Shown here: positions 1 to 6,141 of the stretch, piece by piece
Position numbering within the stretch: the first letter of the stretch is position 1
Layout: the number at the start of each line of letters is the position of its first letter
The notes under the pieces: model-generated
The model's input: the letters and a program-made list of their open reading frames with translations, nothing else
Told to the model about the DNA's origin: nothing
Database searches by the model: none
Origin: Pseudomonadota bacterium
GTDB taxonomy: Bacteria; Pseudomonadota; Gammaproteobacteria; Burkholderiales; Ferrovaceae
Assembly: GCA_021828575.1 (NCBI GenBank)
Contig: JAJZEL010000065.1
Coordinates: 1 to 10,732 of the forward strand
DNA length: 10,732 bases
Direction: 5' to 3'
Program-made: the position numbers and the translations under genes

Positions 1-71
1 TGGCACTGGCCCTCATGGCCATCCTGTTCCTGTTCGTGGCACGGATCAACGCACGCAAGAGGCTGGACTAG
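1..71 (+). CDS. C-terminal end of an upstream gene, probable ABC-2 exporter subunit (partial)
   Basis: An open frame runs from the window edge to TAG at 69-71. Its 22 visible codons encode a hydrophobic stretch (LALMAILFLFVARINARKR) and a basic cytoplasmic tail. That hydrophobic-helix-plus-Arg/Lys ending is typical of ABC-2 permease C-termini. The stop lies only 4 bases before the next gene, which is itself an ABC-2 permease. In YbhF-YbhS-YbhR-type operons two permeases are encoded back to back, so this is probably the partner permease. An ATPase-permease fusion (RbbA-like) is also possible. Only the tail is visible, so the identification rests mostly on context. Confidence 0.55.
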   Translation, partial: ALALMAILFLFVARINARKRLD

Positions 72-75
72 CGCC

Positions 76-1188
76 ATGTGGACCCGCGTGCTGGCCCTGA
101 TCGTCAAGGAACTGCTGGCGGTATTCAAGGACCCCAAGAGCCGCATGGTGCTGGTGGGCCCTCCCCTGATACAACTGCTGGTTTTCAGCTATGCGGCCAC
201 TTTCGACCTGAATCACGTTCCCATCGCCGTATATGACCAGGATCGCAGCGCAGCTTCCCGTGACCTGGTAGCCAGCTTTACCGGGTCCTCCGTCTTCCAG
301 TTGGTGGCTTCACCCCGGAACGGGCAGGACATGGATGCCCTGATCGATTCCCGCCAGGCCGCCATGGTCCTGTCCATCGACCGTCGCTTCACGCGTGACC
401 TCCTGCTGCACCGTCCAGCGCCTGTCCAGCTGATCGTCGATGGCAGAAATTCCAATACGGCCCTGCTGATGCTGGGCTACGCCAACTCCATCATCAACCA
501 GTTCGGCCTGTCCTGGAGCAAGGCCCACGGCCATGTGGCCCTGCCTCCCGCCACGCTGGACGTGCGGGCCCGATACAACCCGAACCTCAGCTCACAGTGG
601 TTCATCGTTCCCGGCATCGTCGCCCTGCTAACCCAGGTGGTGACCCTGCTCGTGGTGGGACTGACCGTGGCCCGTGAAAGGGAAGCAGGCACCTTCGATC
701 AGTTGCTGGTGACCCCGATGCGCCCCATCGACATCCTGCTGGGCAAAGGACTGCCGGGCGTGCTGATCGGATGCGTGGAAGCTTCCCTGATCATCCTGGC
801 CGCCATGATCTGGTTTCAGGTTCCCCTGCGCGGCAGCCTGCCCGCCCTCTATTTTGGTCTGTTCCTGTTCGTCACATCAGTCACGGGCATCGGCCTGATG
901 ATCTCGTCACTGGCGGTCACCCAGCAACAGGCCCTGCTTGGCGCCTTCCTGTTCATGGTGCCCTCCATCATCCTGTCCGGCTTTGCCACGCCCATTGCCA
1001 ACATGCCTCCCCTGATCCAGGCCCTGACCCAGGCCAACCCCATGCGACATTTTCTGGTGGTGGTACGTGGCGTATTCCTGGAAGGGGCCTCTTTCTCCTC
1101 ACTCATGCCCCATTTCTGGCCCATGGCCCTGGTGGCGATCCTCAGCCTGATCGCTGCCGGATGGCTGTTCAGACGCAGATCTTACTAG
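76..1188 (+). CDS. ABC-2 type transporter permease, YhhJ/YbhR-like
   Basis: Inner-membrane permease of an ABC exporter; it would pair with an ATPase and the permease encoded just upstream. At 370 residues it matches the usual length of the family (about 370-380). One membrane segment lies near residues 24-42 (GPPLIQLLVFSYAATFDL), followed by a long extracytoplasmic domain to about residue 170 that contains the family-typical VPIAVYDQDRSAASR. About five further helices fill residues 173-365. The segment AREREAGTFDQLLVTPMRP (about 199-217) is the characteristic cytoplasmic coupling motif of ABC-2 permeases. The ATG lies 4 bases after the preceding stop, and AAGAGG within the upstream gene is a possible, rather distant, ribosome site. 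The substrate cannot be read from sequence; relatives export drugs, cations or hydrophobic compounds. No clear terminator follows the TAG stop. Confidence 0.9.
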   Translation: MWTRVLALIVKELLAVFKDPKSRMVLVGPPLIQLLVFSYAATFDLNHVPIAVYDQDRSAASRDLVASFTGSSVFQLVASPRNGQDMDALIDSRQAAMVLSIDRRFTRDLLLHRPAPVQLIVDGRNSNTALLMLGYANSIINQFGLSWSKAHGHVALPPATLDVRARYNPNLSSQWFIVPGIVALLTQVVTLLVVGLTVAREREAGTFDQLLVTPMRPIDILLGKGLPGVLIGCVEASLIILAAMIWFQVPLRGSLPALYFGLFLFVTSVTGIGLMISSLAVTQQQALLGAFLFMVPSIILSGFATPIANMPPLIQALTQANPMRHFLVVVRGVFLEGASFSSLMPHFWPMALVAILSLIAAGWLFRRRSY

Positions 1189-1220
1189 CGCCCTGTTTTG
1201 ATCGTCACTCGGTTTGTGGA

Positions 1221-1245
1221 AATTTTTTGCATTAAGCAAAATATT
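1221..1245. repeat. AT-rich inverted repeat overlapping the candidate -35 box
   Basis: TTTTGC at 1225-1230 and GCAAAA at 1236-1241 are perfect inverted copies around a 5-base centre (ATTAA). The arms extend to 10 bases each (1221-1230 and 1236-1245) if the single mismatch 1224/1242 is allowed. The repeat covers the predicted -35 hexamer of the HD-GYP promoter, so it could be an operator for a dimeric regulator. It has low GC and no trailing T-run on the plus strand, so it is a poor candidate for a terminator of the ABC operon. Confidence 0.4.
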
Positions 1246-1254
1246 GAGTAGTAT
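1227..1254 (+). promoter_or_regulatory. Candidate sigma70-like promoter for the HD-GYP gene
   Basis: TTGCAT at 1227-1232 resembles a -35 box (TTGACA) and TAGTAT at 1249-1254 resembles a -10 box (TATAAT), with 16 bases between them. This is the only AT-rich island in the 118-base gap between the ABC permease and the HD-GYP gene, and it lies about 50 bases before the start codon. Matches are moderate (4 of 6 bases in each box), so this is a prediction only. Confidence 0.4.
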
Positions 1255-1298
1255 TCATTCCATCGTCCCGCGATTTTAAAAACGGCACAGAACGCTAC

Positions 1299-1303
1299 GG
1301 AGG
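1299..1303 (+). promoter_or_regulatory. Strong ribosome binding site of the HD-GYP gene
   Basis: GGAGG sits 3 bases before the ATG at 1307. It is a near-perfect anti-SD match, although the spacing is short, and it supports this start over any internal ATG. Confidence 0.7.
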
Positions 1304-1306
1304 ATC

Positions 1307-2515
1307 ATGGGAGATCTGGAAGCATTGACTGAATACCAAATTCAGGACATGTATTACCTGCGAAGAATCACATCTCTGGGGGATCGTTTTCCCATCAGGG
1401 TGCAACAGGACATTTATTCACATACGGGCATCAAGCTGGTTGGCGCGGGCACACATATTGGCAGCAGCCATCACGAAAAACTGCTCCGCCACAAACTGCT
1501 GCCTTCACTGGACCATGCCCTCGGAATAGAAAATGCCGTCTCCAGCCCGTCACTCATGGAGGCCGCACGGGTTCTGCTGGAGGTAAGCGGAGCCTGTCCT
1601 GCCTTCATGCGTGAATCCCTCCCGGAACGACCTGCCCTGATGGATGTTCTGGCCCAAATACCGCTTCCTCCGCCCATTGCCTTCAAGCTGACCGTCATGC
1701 GGGAAACCCAGGCGGACCTTTTTCATCGAAGTCTGTTCATTTCCCTGGTATGCGCCCATGCGGGCATGCGGCTGGGACTGGAAGAACAACAGGTCATCAG
1801 ACTGGCCACCGCTGCGCTATTGCATGACATTGGCCTGATGCACGTGGACCCACAATTGCTGGCACCCGAACACCGCATGACTGACCTCGAACGGCGGCAC
1901 CTGTACACCCACCCCATCACAGCCTGGCTCATTCTCAAAAACTGTCAGGAGTACTCTCCCGAGGTGCTGCAAGGGGTTTTGCAACATCACGAACGACTGG
2001 ATGGCAGCGGCTACCCCAGCGGATTGCAGACAGAAGACACCGGTCTGTTCGGCCGCCTCATCGGCATGGCAGAAATTGTCGCCAGCTGTTACCTCAGGCA
2101 CCGCCTGCAAAGCAGCAGAACTTCCCTGGAAACCATTCTGAAACTGAACCAGCAACAATATGGAGCCGGGTTACTGCATGCATTCAAGCCATTTTACGAT
2201 CAGGGCACCGGGCATTCTTCCGATGAATTTCCCACTCAGGTGGACCTGGAGCGCCTGCGCCCCAGATTCGTCTGCATGGTCACCGCTTTCGCCTCCTGGA
2301 ACGCCATCAAGACGCAATTGACCCCTGACCACGCCATGTGCCGGTTTCTCCGGGACCGCATGTCATGCATGCGACGCGAAGCCACCGCAGCAGGGCTGTC
2401 GCCCGACCTGAATGTGAATGATCTGATGATCCACCATCAGGACCCCCAATCCTGCGAAGAAGCTTTGGTGGTACTGAACGAAATGCGGTGGCAGATCAGG
2501 AACCTCTTCCGGTAA
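1307..2515 (+). CDS. HD-GYP domain protein, putative (possibly degenerate) c-di-GMP phosphodiesterase
   Basis: A 402-residue cytoplasmic protein with no membrane segment. Residues 25-75 (with DIYSHTGIKLVGAGTHI) form a small N-terminal domain; from memory, similar segments precede HD-GYP domains in betaproteobacterial proteins. Residues about 135-270 are the HD-GYP domain: H140, H173-D174 (LLHDIGL), H202, H227-H228 and the signature HHERLDGSGYP (227-237). HD-GYP enzymes hydrolyse cyclic di-GMP at a two- or three-metal centre. Two positions deviate: the Lys of the usual HDIGK is Leu177, and the last metal-ligand region, usually ADxxDAL, reads AEIVASC (255-261), so Asp is replaced by Glu256. Activity may be reduced or lost, or the protein may only bind a ligand. 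The C-terminal part (about 310-402) is unassigned. The frame stops at TAA (2513-2515) but continues open with coding character to 2641, so the C-terminus may be truncated. Confidence 0.85.
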   Translation: MGDLEALTEYQIQDMYYLRRITSLGDRFPIRVQQDIYSHTGIKLVGAGTHIGSSHHEKLLRHKLLPSLDHALGIENAVSSPSLMEAARVLLEVSGACPAFMRESLPERPALMDVLAQIPLPPPIAFKLTVMRETQADLFHRSLFISLVCAHAGMRLGLEEQQVIRLATAALLHDIGLMHVDPQLLAPEHRMTDLERRHLYTHPITAWLILKNCQEYSPEVLQGVLQHHERLDGSGYPSGLQTEDTGLFGRLIGMAEIVASCYLRHRLQSSRTSLETILKLNQQQYGAGLLHAFKPFYDQGTGHSSDEFPTQVDLERLRPRFVCMVTAFASWNAIKTQLTPDHAMCRFLRDRMSCMRREATAAGLSPDLNVNDLMIHHQDPQSCEEALVVLNEMRWQIRNLFR

Positions 2516-2641
2516 CTCAAAAGGCGCTGGCCTGCCCTCGACAACGACACGACCGACCCGGACTTTTCCACGGTCAGCCAATGGATCAGGGAAGTGGAGC
2601 AACTCATCCAGTCTGAACCGGACCCCCACCCCCCTTCGTGA
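2516..2641 (+). pseudogene. In-frame continuation of the HD-GYP gene beyond its TAA stop
   Basis: Immediately after the TAA at 2513-2515, in the same frame, 41 sense codons run to TGA at 2639-2641. They look coding: about 32 of 41 third positions are G or C, and the translation contains an amphipathic helix-like stretch (FSTVSQWIREVEQLIQSE) ending in an acidic/Pro tail. The sense part before the stop ends in RWQIRNLFR and the continuation begins LKRRWPALDND, which reads as a continuous helical protein if the stop were a sense codon; GAA or CAA would each be one base away. No start codon or ribosome site of its own is evident. I read it as the severed C-terminus of the HD-GYP protein; stop-codon readthrough or a sequencing error are alternatives. 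Confidence 0.55.
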
Positions 2642-2643
2642 AC

Positions 2644-2973
2644 TCAGTCGTCGTCACCCCACCGACGGTACATGGGAGCGGCATATACGGGCGCAGGCAC
2701 ATAGGCAGGCTGCGGGTAATAAACCGGTTGTGGCGGAGGCACATAGACGGGGGCTGGCTGCACGTAGGCGGGTCCCTGCTGGGACAGCATGCCGCCCACC
2801 AATCCTCCCACCAGGGCAGAGCCAATGGCCCACCCGGCACCATCGCCATCTCCACCCCAACCACCCCCCCCACGCCAGCCATCACCGCCGCGCCAACCCC
2901 CGCGCCAGCCATCGGCATGGGCCGCACTGACCGTCAGGGTTGCCAAAAAGCAGACTGCAAGAATTTTTTTCAT
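2644..2973 (-). CDS. Small secreted Gly-rich / Pro-Tyr-rich protein
   Basis: A 109-residue protein of unknown function. Residues 1-20 (MKKILAVCFLATLTVSAAHA) form a clear Sec signal peptide with an AHA cleavage site. The mature part has three zones: a Gly/Trp/Arg-rich repeat region (about 21-47; two DGWRGG-type units 10 residues apart), a short hydrophobic Gly-spaced stretch (GWAIGSALVGGLVGGML) like a glycine-zipper membrane helix, and a Pro/Tyr/Val-rich low-complexity tail (repeated PVY/PAYV) ending RRWGDDD. This points to an envelope or periplasmic protein. The start chosen at 2973 has GGAGAGG 7 bases upstream and gives a perfect signal peptide; an ATG 12 codons further upstream would spoil it. 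The gene follows the methyltransferase by 72 bases on the same strand and ends 2 bases from the end of the extended HD-GYP frame on the other strand. Confidence 0.75.
   Translation of the reverse strand: MKKILAVCFLATLTVSAAHADGWRGGWRGGDGWRGGGGWGGDGDGAGWAIGSALVGGLVGGMLSQQGPAYVQPAPVYVPPPQPVYYPQPAYVPAPVYAAPMYRRWGDDD
2873..2913 (-). repeat. Direct repeat inside the Gly-rich gene
   Basis: The 11-base plus-strand word CGCCAGCCATC occurs at 2873-2883 and again at 2903-2913, exactly 30 bases (10 codons) apart. It encodes the repeated Asp-Gly-Trp-Arg units and indicates internal duplication in the low-complexity segment. Confidence 0.6.
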
Positions 2974-2980
2974 GTTTAAA

Positions 2981-2987
2981 CCTCTCC
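2981..2987 (-). promoter_or_regulatory. Ribosome binding site deciding the start of the Gly-rich protein
   Basis: On the minus strand this reads GGAGAGG, 7 bases before the ATG at 2973-2971. It fixes the start at the signal peptide rather than at the upstream in-frame ATG at 3009. Confidence 0.65.
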
Positions 2988-3045
2988 ACGATAACGAAGG
3001 GCAATCCATTAACGTCCCGGGGGAAACCGCCGTTGACGCATGGCA

Positions 3046-3786
3046 TCATTTTACTTCGGGTAACCGATAGACGTACAAACAAGTGTTACCACGATCCGAA
3101 ACCCGAACCACCTTCGTGGGTTCCACATCCGGTACTGGAAAACTGTTGCTGATCAAGGTGGACCCCGGACGCATTTCTGCCAGAGCCTTTTTCCAGACGC
3201 GCCCCATGGGCACTGGTGACAGAAACACATAGACCAGGTCCATGGAACGCCAGTCGTCTGCCCAGAAATCCCCCCAACGCACATGACAATTTTTCATGCG
3301 CCGCGCATGCCACCAGGCCATGAACCAGGGCAAAGGTGCCTGTTCAGTACCGTAAAAAATACAACGTGGCCGGGCATAAGCCAGGTAGCGCAACAGTGAA
3401 CCCGTTCCGCACCCGGCATCCATCACGGTCCAGGACGACTCCACAGGAAACAGCAGCAACAGTTCGCGCGCTGTGGACAGGTTGGTGAGAAACAGGGGTA
3501 CCCGGATAAGAAAATGCCCCCAGTACACCAACAACAACACGAGAAACAAACCCAGGTAAAGCAAAGGCGGCAAGTTCAGTTCCATGAAGAACACCACCGC
3601 CGGAAAAAAAAGCAGGTGCATGGGCACCCACCAGCGTGGACCTCCCAGCATCAGGCCAAGGAATGCACTGATCCCTCCCTGCAACAGGGCCAGGGCCTGC
3701 AGCGTGTACCATGACCACCAATGCTGATCCTGTCCCACCCACACCAGCAGGATAGCCAGGAATTGCGCCAGAAAGAAACGGGCCAT
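3046..3786 (-). CDS. Membrane-anchored class I SAM-dependent methyltransferase
   Basis: A 246-residue protein with an N-terminal membrane part and a C-terminal Rossmann methyltransferase. Hydrophobic helices lie at about residues 2-18, 27-47, 54-68 and 73-97. Motif I is VMDAGCGTG (121-129), the acidic residue ending strand 2 is E148 (YGTEQAP), D173 (WGDFWADDW) fits the adenine-binding position, and MDLVYVFLSP (182-190) is strand 4. The end, SNSFPVPDVEP followed by CLYVYRLP, resembles FAM173/ATPSCKMT-type protein-lysine methyltransferases, where an FPxP-type loop precedes the last strand. The substrate is unknown. The start at 3786 shares its A with the TGA of the preceding glycosyltransferase gene (TGATG), with GGAG about 10 bases upstream. 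A longer in-frame start at 3924 exists but would encode low-complexity Gly/Val sequence overlapping the neighbour, so I reject it. It probably acts with the two co-translated GT87 proteins. Confidence 0.8.
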   Translation of the reverse strand: MARFFLAQFLAILLVWVGQDQHWWSWYTLQALALLQGGISAFLGLMLGGPRWWVPMHLLFFPAVVFFMELNLPPLLYLGLFLVLLLVYWGHFLIRVPLFLTNLSTARELLLLFPVESSWTVMDAGCGTGSLLRYLAYARPRCIFYGTEQAPLPWFMAWWHARRMKNCHVRWGDFWADDWRSMDLVYVFLSPVPMGRVWKKALAEMRPGSTLISNSFPVPDVEPTKVVRVSDRGNTCLYVYRLPEVK

Positions 3787-4961
3787 CAGCAGGCGGCTCC
3801 AGAACGGGTGCGGTGCACCAACACCCCCAACACCCCCAACACCCCCACCGGCCCCACCTGCAGAGGCCACCAGACCGTCATCAGGGGGCACAGCAGCGGC
3901 AGAAGCCAGGCCAATACCAGCCATTCACGCTCCCACACCCGCCACCCCGTCCTGAGGCCCACCCTTGCCAGCCAGAACCCGGGTAACAACAATCCCACCA
4001 AGTCGTAATCCATGAGATAGGGACTGATCAAGAAAGTGCCTGTCATCAGTACGGCCGCTTTCAGCGCGACAGGCACCCGTCTTCGCCAGACCAAAGACAC
4101 CGTCACGGCCGTACCAGCCGCCACGAGGCCATGGACCGTCATGGCCAGCCAATAAGGCAACCCGATCAACCTCAAGGCCGCGAACACCGTGGGGGCATGC
4201 GTCCAGTAGATGCCCCCCTGCCCGATCAAATGGCCAGCTTCCGACAAACCATGGCGCCACGCCAGAAGCACGTCCCAGCCCCATATTCCTGCCGCCAGGG
4301 CCCACTCGCCGATGAACACCAGGGCGGCTACGCCCAGAGTACGCCAGTACCCCCCAAAGGCAAGCGCCAGAGGAAACAGCACAGCCCACTGAGGCTTGAT
4401 ACCCAGGCACCCCAGAAATACCCCAGCCAGCAGGGGCCTACTTTCCAGGCACATCAGGGTGGCACCTGCCAGGGCCGTCATCAGGAACCCGTTCTGCCCA
4501 TGCCACAGATTGAGCCAGACGCCAGGCGAAGCCAACAATATCCATTTACCCAATGGGACCATCTGAGATCCCATGGCCTGTTTCATGACCCTCCAGAACG
4601 CCAGGGTTGTTGGCAAAATGAAGGCCAGCCAAGCCCATATGGAGTAAGCCATGAAACCCAGAGGCAACACGAACAGCAGGAAAACAGGCGGATAAAACCA
4701 TCCGAAAGTCCCCTGGACGGCAGGGTCCAGACTCAAGATCACCTGGCGCAGGTGGTCCACCTGATACACTTCGGCAGCTTGTCCGGCCAGCGCCAGACGG
4801 GCACCGGCCCAGAACACGGCAAAGCTGGTGACGGGAAAACGCTGGAACGTCAGCCAGGGGCGTACGTAACCCAGGTAAGTGAATGCCATGTAGAGCATCA
4901 GGAACCCCTGGCAATAAAGCCTCACCCTGGCTGTCGTAAACCAATGCCATCCGGTCTTCAT
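3786..4961 (-). CDS. GT87 (DUF2029) family membrane glycosyltransferase, second paralogue
   Basis: A 391-residue polytopic protein with about nine or ten predicted helices, paralogous to the gene just upstream. GT87 enzymes are GT-C fold transferases that use polyprenyl-phosphate sugars on the outer face of the membrane (PimE is the model). Shared landmarks are GTFGWFYPP (84-92), GQNGF (155-159), KPQ (189-191) and SPYLMDYD (313-320). The paralogue's FDFGVVW, which carries the probable catalytic Asp of the first external loop, is here TSFAVFW: Ser46 replaces that Asp, so catalysis is doubtful. The start at 4961 overlaps the previous stop as ATGA and gives exactly the paralogue's length; a longer frame to 5081 would overlap the neighbour by over 100 bases and adds no recognisable sequence. 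The C-terminus contains the triple 9-base repeat. It ends in TGATG with the methyltransferase, implying translational coupling. Confidence 0.82.
   Translation of the reverse strand: MKTGWHWFTTARVRLYCQGFLMLYMAFTYLGYVRPWLTFQRFPVTSFAVFWAGARLALAGQAAEVYQVDHLRQVILSLDPAVQGTFGWFYPPVFLLFVLPLGFMAYSIWAWLAFILPTTLAFWRVMKQAMGSQMVPLGKWILLASPGVWLNLWHGQNGFLMTALAGATLMCLESRPLLAGVFLGCLGIKPQWAVLFPLALAFGGYWRTLGVAALVFIGEWALAAGIWGWDVLLAWRHGLSEAGHLIGQGGIYWTHAPTVFAALRLIGLPYWLAMTVHGLVAAGTAVTVSLVWRRRVPVALKAAVLMTGTFLISPYLMDYDLVGLLLPGFWLARVGLRTGWRVWEREWLVLAWLLPLLCPLMTVWWPLQVGPVGVLGVLGVLVHRTRSGAAC
3820..3846. repeat. Three perfect tandem copies of a 9-base unit
   Basis: AACACCCCC is repeated three times without error (3820-3828, 3829-3837, 3838-3846). 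On the minus strand it encodes Gly-Val-Leu units near the C-terminus of the second GT87 protein (VGVLGVLGVLV). As 9 bases are three codons, copy changes would keep the frame, so this is a potential slippage-prone mini-satellite that alters the last membrane helix without disrupting the gene. Confidence 0.75.
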
Positions 4962-6133
4962 GACACCAGGCTCCAGCGGGCACGCCGACAAACCAGCCAG
5001 AATCCAGCCCATAGCACCCAGGGGCCCATCTGAAAACGCCAGACATCCCCCACCAACAGGGCGACGGCTGGAAACGCCCACAAACCGATGAGCCCCTCCC
5101 TTTCGCCGGGCATCCAGCCCCTGCGCAGCCCACTGCGTACCATCCAGGCCAAGGGCAGGGCCAGTAGGGTCAGGTCATACGAAAACAGGTAGGGGCTCAC
5201 CAGCAACCCCCCAAGCACAAGTGCCGCCTTGCGCACATCTGCGTCCTCGCAGTGCCACCAGACCAGAAACACCAGCAGGCCGGCAAGCCCTGCCGAGACC
5301 CCCTGAAAAACCATGGACCAGATAAAAGGAACGCCCCACAGGTGAAAGAACGCGAACACCGTGGGCATTTTCATCCAATAGGGCTGACCCCCCATATCCA
5401 GAAACCGGCTGGCCAGTTGCAGGCTGTCATGCCAGTCGCGCCAGAGCCCGGGGCCGTACAGCCACAGGGATGCCACCATCAGTGATGCCAGCGTCACTGC
5501 CATGGCCATCAGAGCCTGCCATTGCCGTCGTGCCAGAAAAGCCAGTGGAAAGAGCACAGCCAGTTGTGGCTTCATGAACAGGAAGCCCACACAGACCCCA
5601 GACAGGATCGGCCGTTCTTCCAGTACCCAGAGGGCCCATCCGGCCAGCAACCCGGTGAGAAAACCATTCTGACCGAACAGGAGATTGTTCCAGAGTCCGC
5701 CATACCCCAAAAACACCCAGCCCACACCCCTGGCGTTCACGATACGCTTCACCACCGTAAAATAACCCCAGAACGTCACTCCCTGAAACAGGACAAAGGA
5801 CAGTGCATAGGGCAACAAAGCCAGCGGCACAATGAGCGGAAACACGAAGGGTGGGTAAAACCAGCCATACGTGCCTTCCACCGTATCCGGCATGAGCGCA
5901 TGCACCGCGGCATGAAGGGTATTCAGGTGGTAGGCCAGGGTTGGCTGGCCTTTCAGTGCCAGGCCTGCAGCCGACCACACCACCCCGAAATCAAACACAG
6001 CCCGATGGGCCTTCCAGCTATTGTGAACAACGGCGGCCAGCACAATCAGGCCAATGAGCACGGCGGTGCGCGAATACACCCTGAAACGTCCGGCATTCAG
6101 CCAGTGTTTCTGCGCAATGGGCTCCATGGGCAC
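4958..6133 (-). CDS. GT87 (DUF2029) family membrane glycosyltransferase, first paralogue
   Basis: A polytopic inner-membrane protein of 391 residues, predicted to transfer a sugar from a polyprenyl-phosphate donor to an acceptor on the periplasmic side. The sugar and acceptor are unknown. Family landmarks: FDFGVVWSAAGLALKGQ (47-63) with D48 as the likely catalytic Asp of the first external loop, GTYGWFYPP (87-95), GQNGF (154-158), KPQ (188-190) and SPYLFSYD (313-320). It follows the tadC stop by 8 bases, so it is probably part of the pilus operon, and overlaps the next gene by ATGA. The start is uncertain: GTG at 6133 (a GGA motif only about 4 bases upstream) or ATG at 6127, two codons in (the same motif about 10 bases upstream). 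The ATG start fits the paralogue's N-terminus slightly better. Confidence 0.85.
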   Translation of the reverse strand: MPMEPIAQKHWLNAGRFRVYSRTAVLIGLIVLAAVVHNSWKAHRAVFDFGVVWSAAGLALKGQPTLAYHLNTLHAAVHALMPDTVEGTYGWFYPPFVFPLIVPLALLPYALSFVLFQGVTFWGYFTVVKRIVNARGVGWVFLGYGGLWNNLLFGQNGFLTGLLAGWALWVLEERPILSGVCVGFLFMKPQLAVLFPLAFLARRQWQALMAMAVTLASLMVASLWLYGPGLWRDWHDSLQLASRFLDMGGQPYWMKMPTVFAFFHLWGVPFIWSMVFQGVSAGLAGLLVFLVWWHCEDADVRKAALVLGGLLVSPYLFSYDLTLLALPLAWMVRSGLRRGWMPGEREGLIGLWAFPAVALLVGDVWRFQMGPWVLWAGFWLVCRRARWSLVS

Positions 6134-6141
6134 CGGGTCCG

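Noticed and set aside
2785..2930. Repeat-rich segment considered as a CRISPR-like or mobile repeat
   Set aside because: The repeats are short, in frame, and explained by Gly-Trp-Arg codon repetition in the secreted protein.
2944..2955. Possible lipoprotein signal in the Gly-rich protein (Cys8)
   Set aside because: The Cys lies inside the hydrophobic core, is preceded by Val instead of Gly/Ala/Ser, and a clear AHA cleavage site follows at residue 20.
3001..3045. Terminator hairpin between the methyltransferase and the Gly-rich gene
   Set aside because: Only short GC-rich self-complementary pieces (such as CCCGGG) and 4-base arms are present, with no T-run after them on the minus strand.
3787..3924. 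N-terminal extension of the methyltransferase (46 residues)
   Set aside because: It overlaps the coding end of the GT87 gene and consists of Ala/Gly/Val low complexity produced by the 9-base repeat; the TGATG start is better.
4131..5033. Long open frame (300 codons) on the plus strand antisense to the second GT87 gene
   Set aside because: Its translation is Gln/Pro/His-rich with no domain. It mirrors the GC-rich third positions of the minus-strand gene, which has clear GT87 motifs and coupled start and stop signals.
4962..5081. N-terminal extension of the second GT87 protein (40 residues)
   Set aside because: It overlaps the C-terminal coding part of the first GT87 gene. The ATGA start gives a protein of exactly the paralogue's length.
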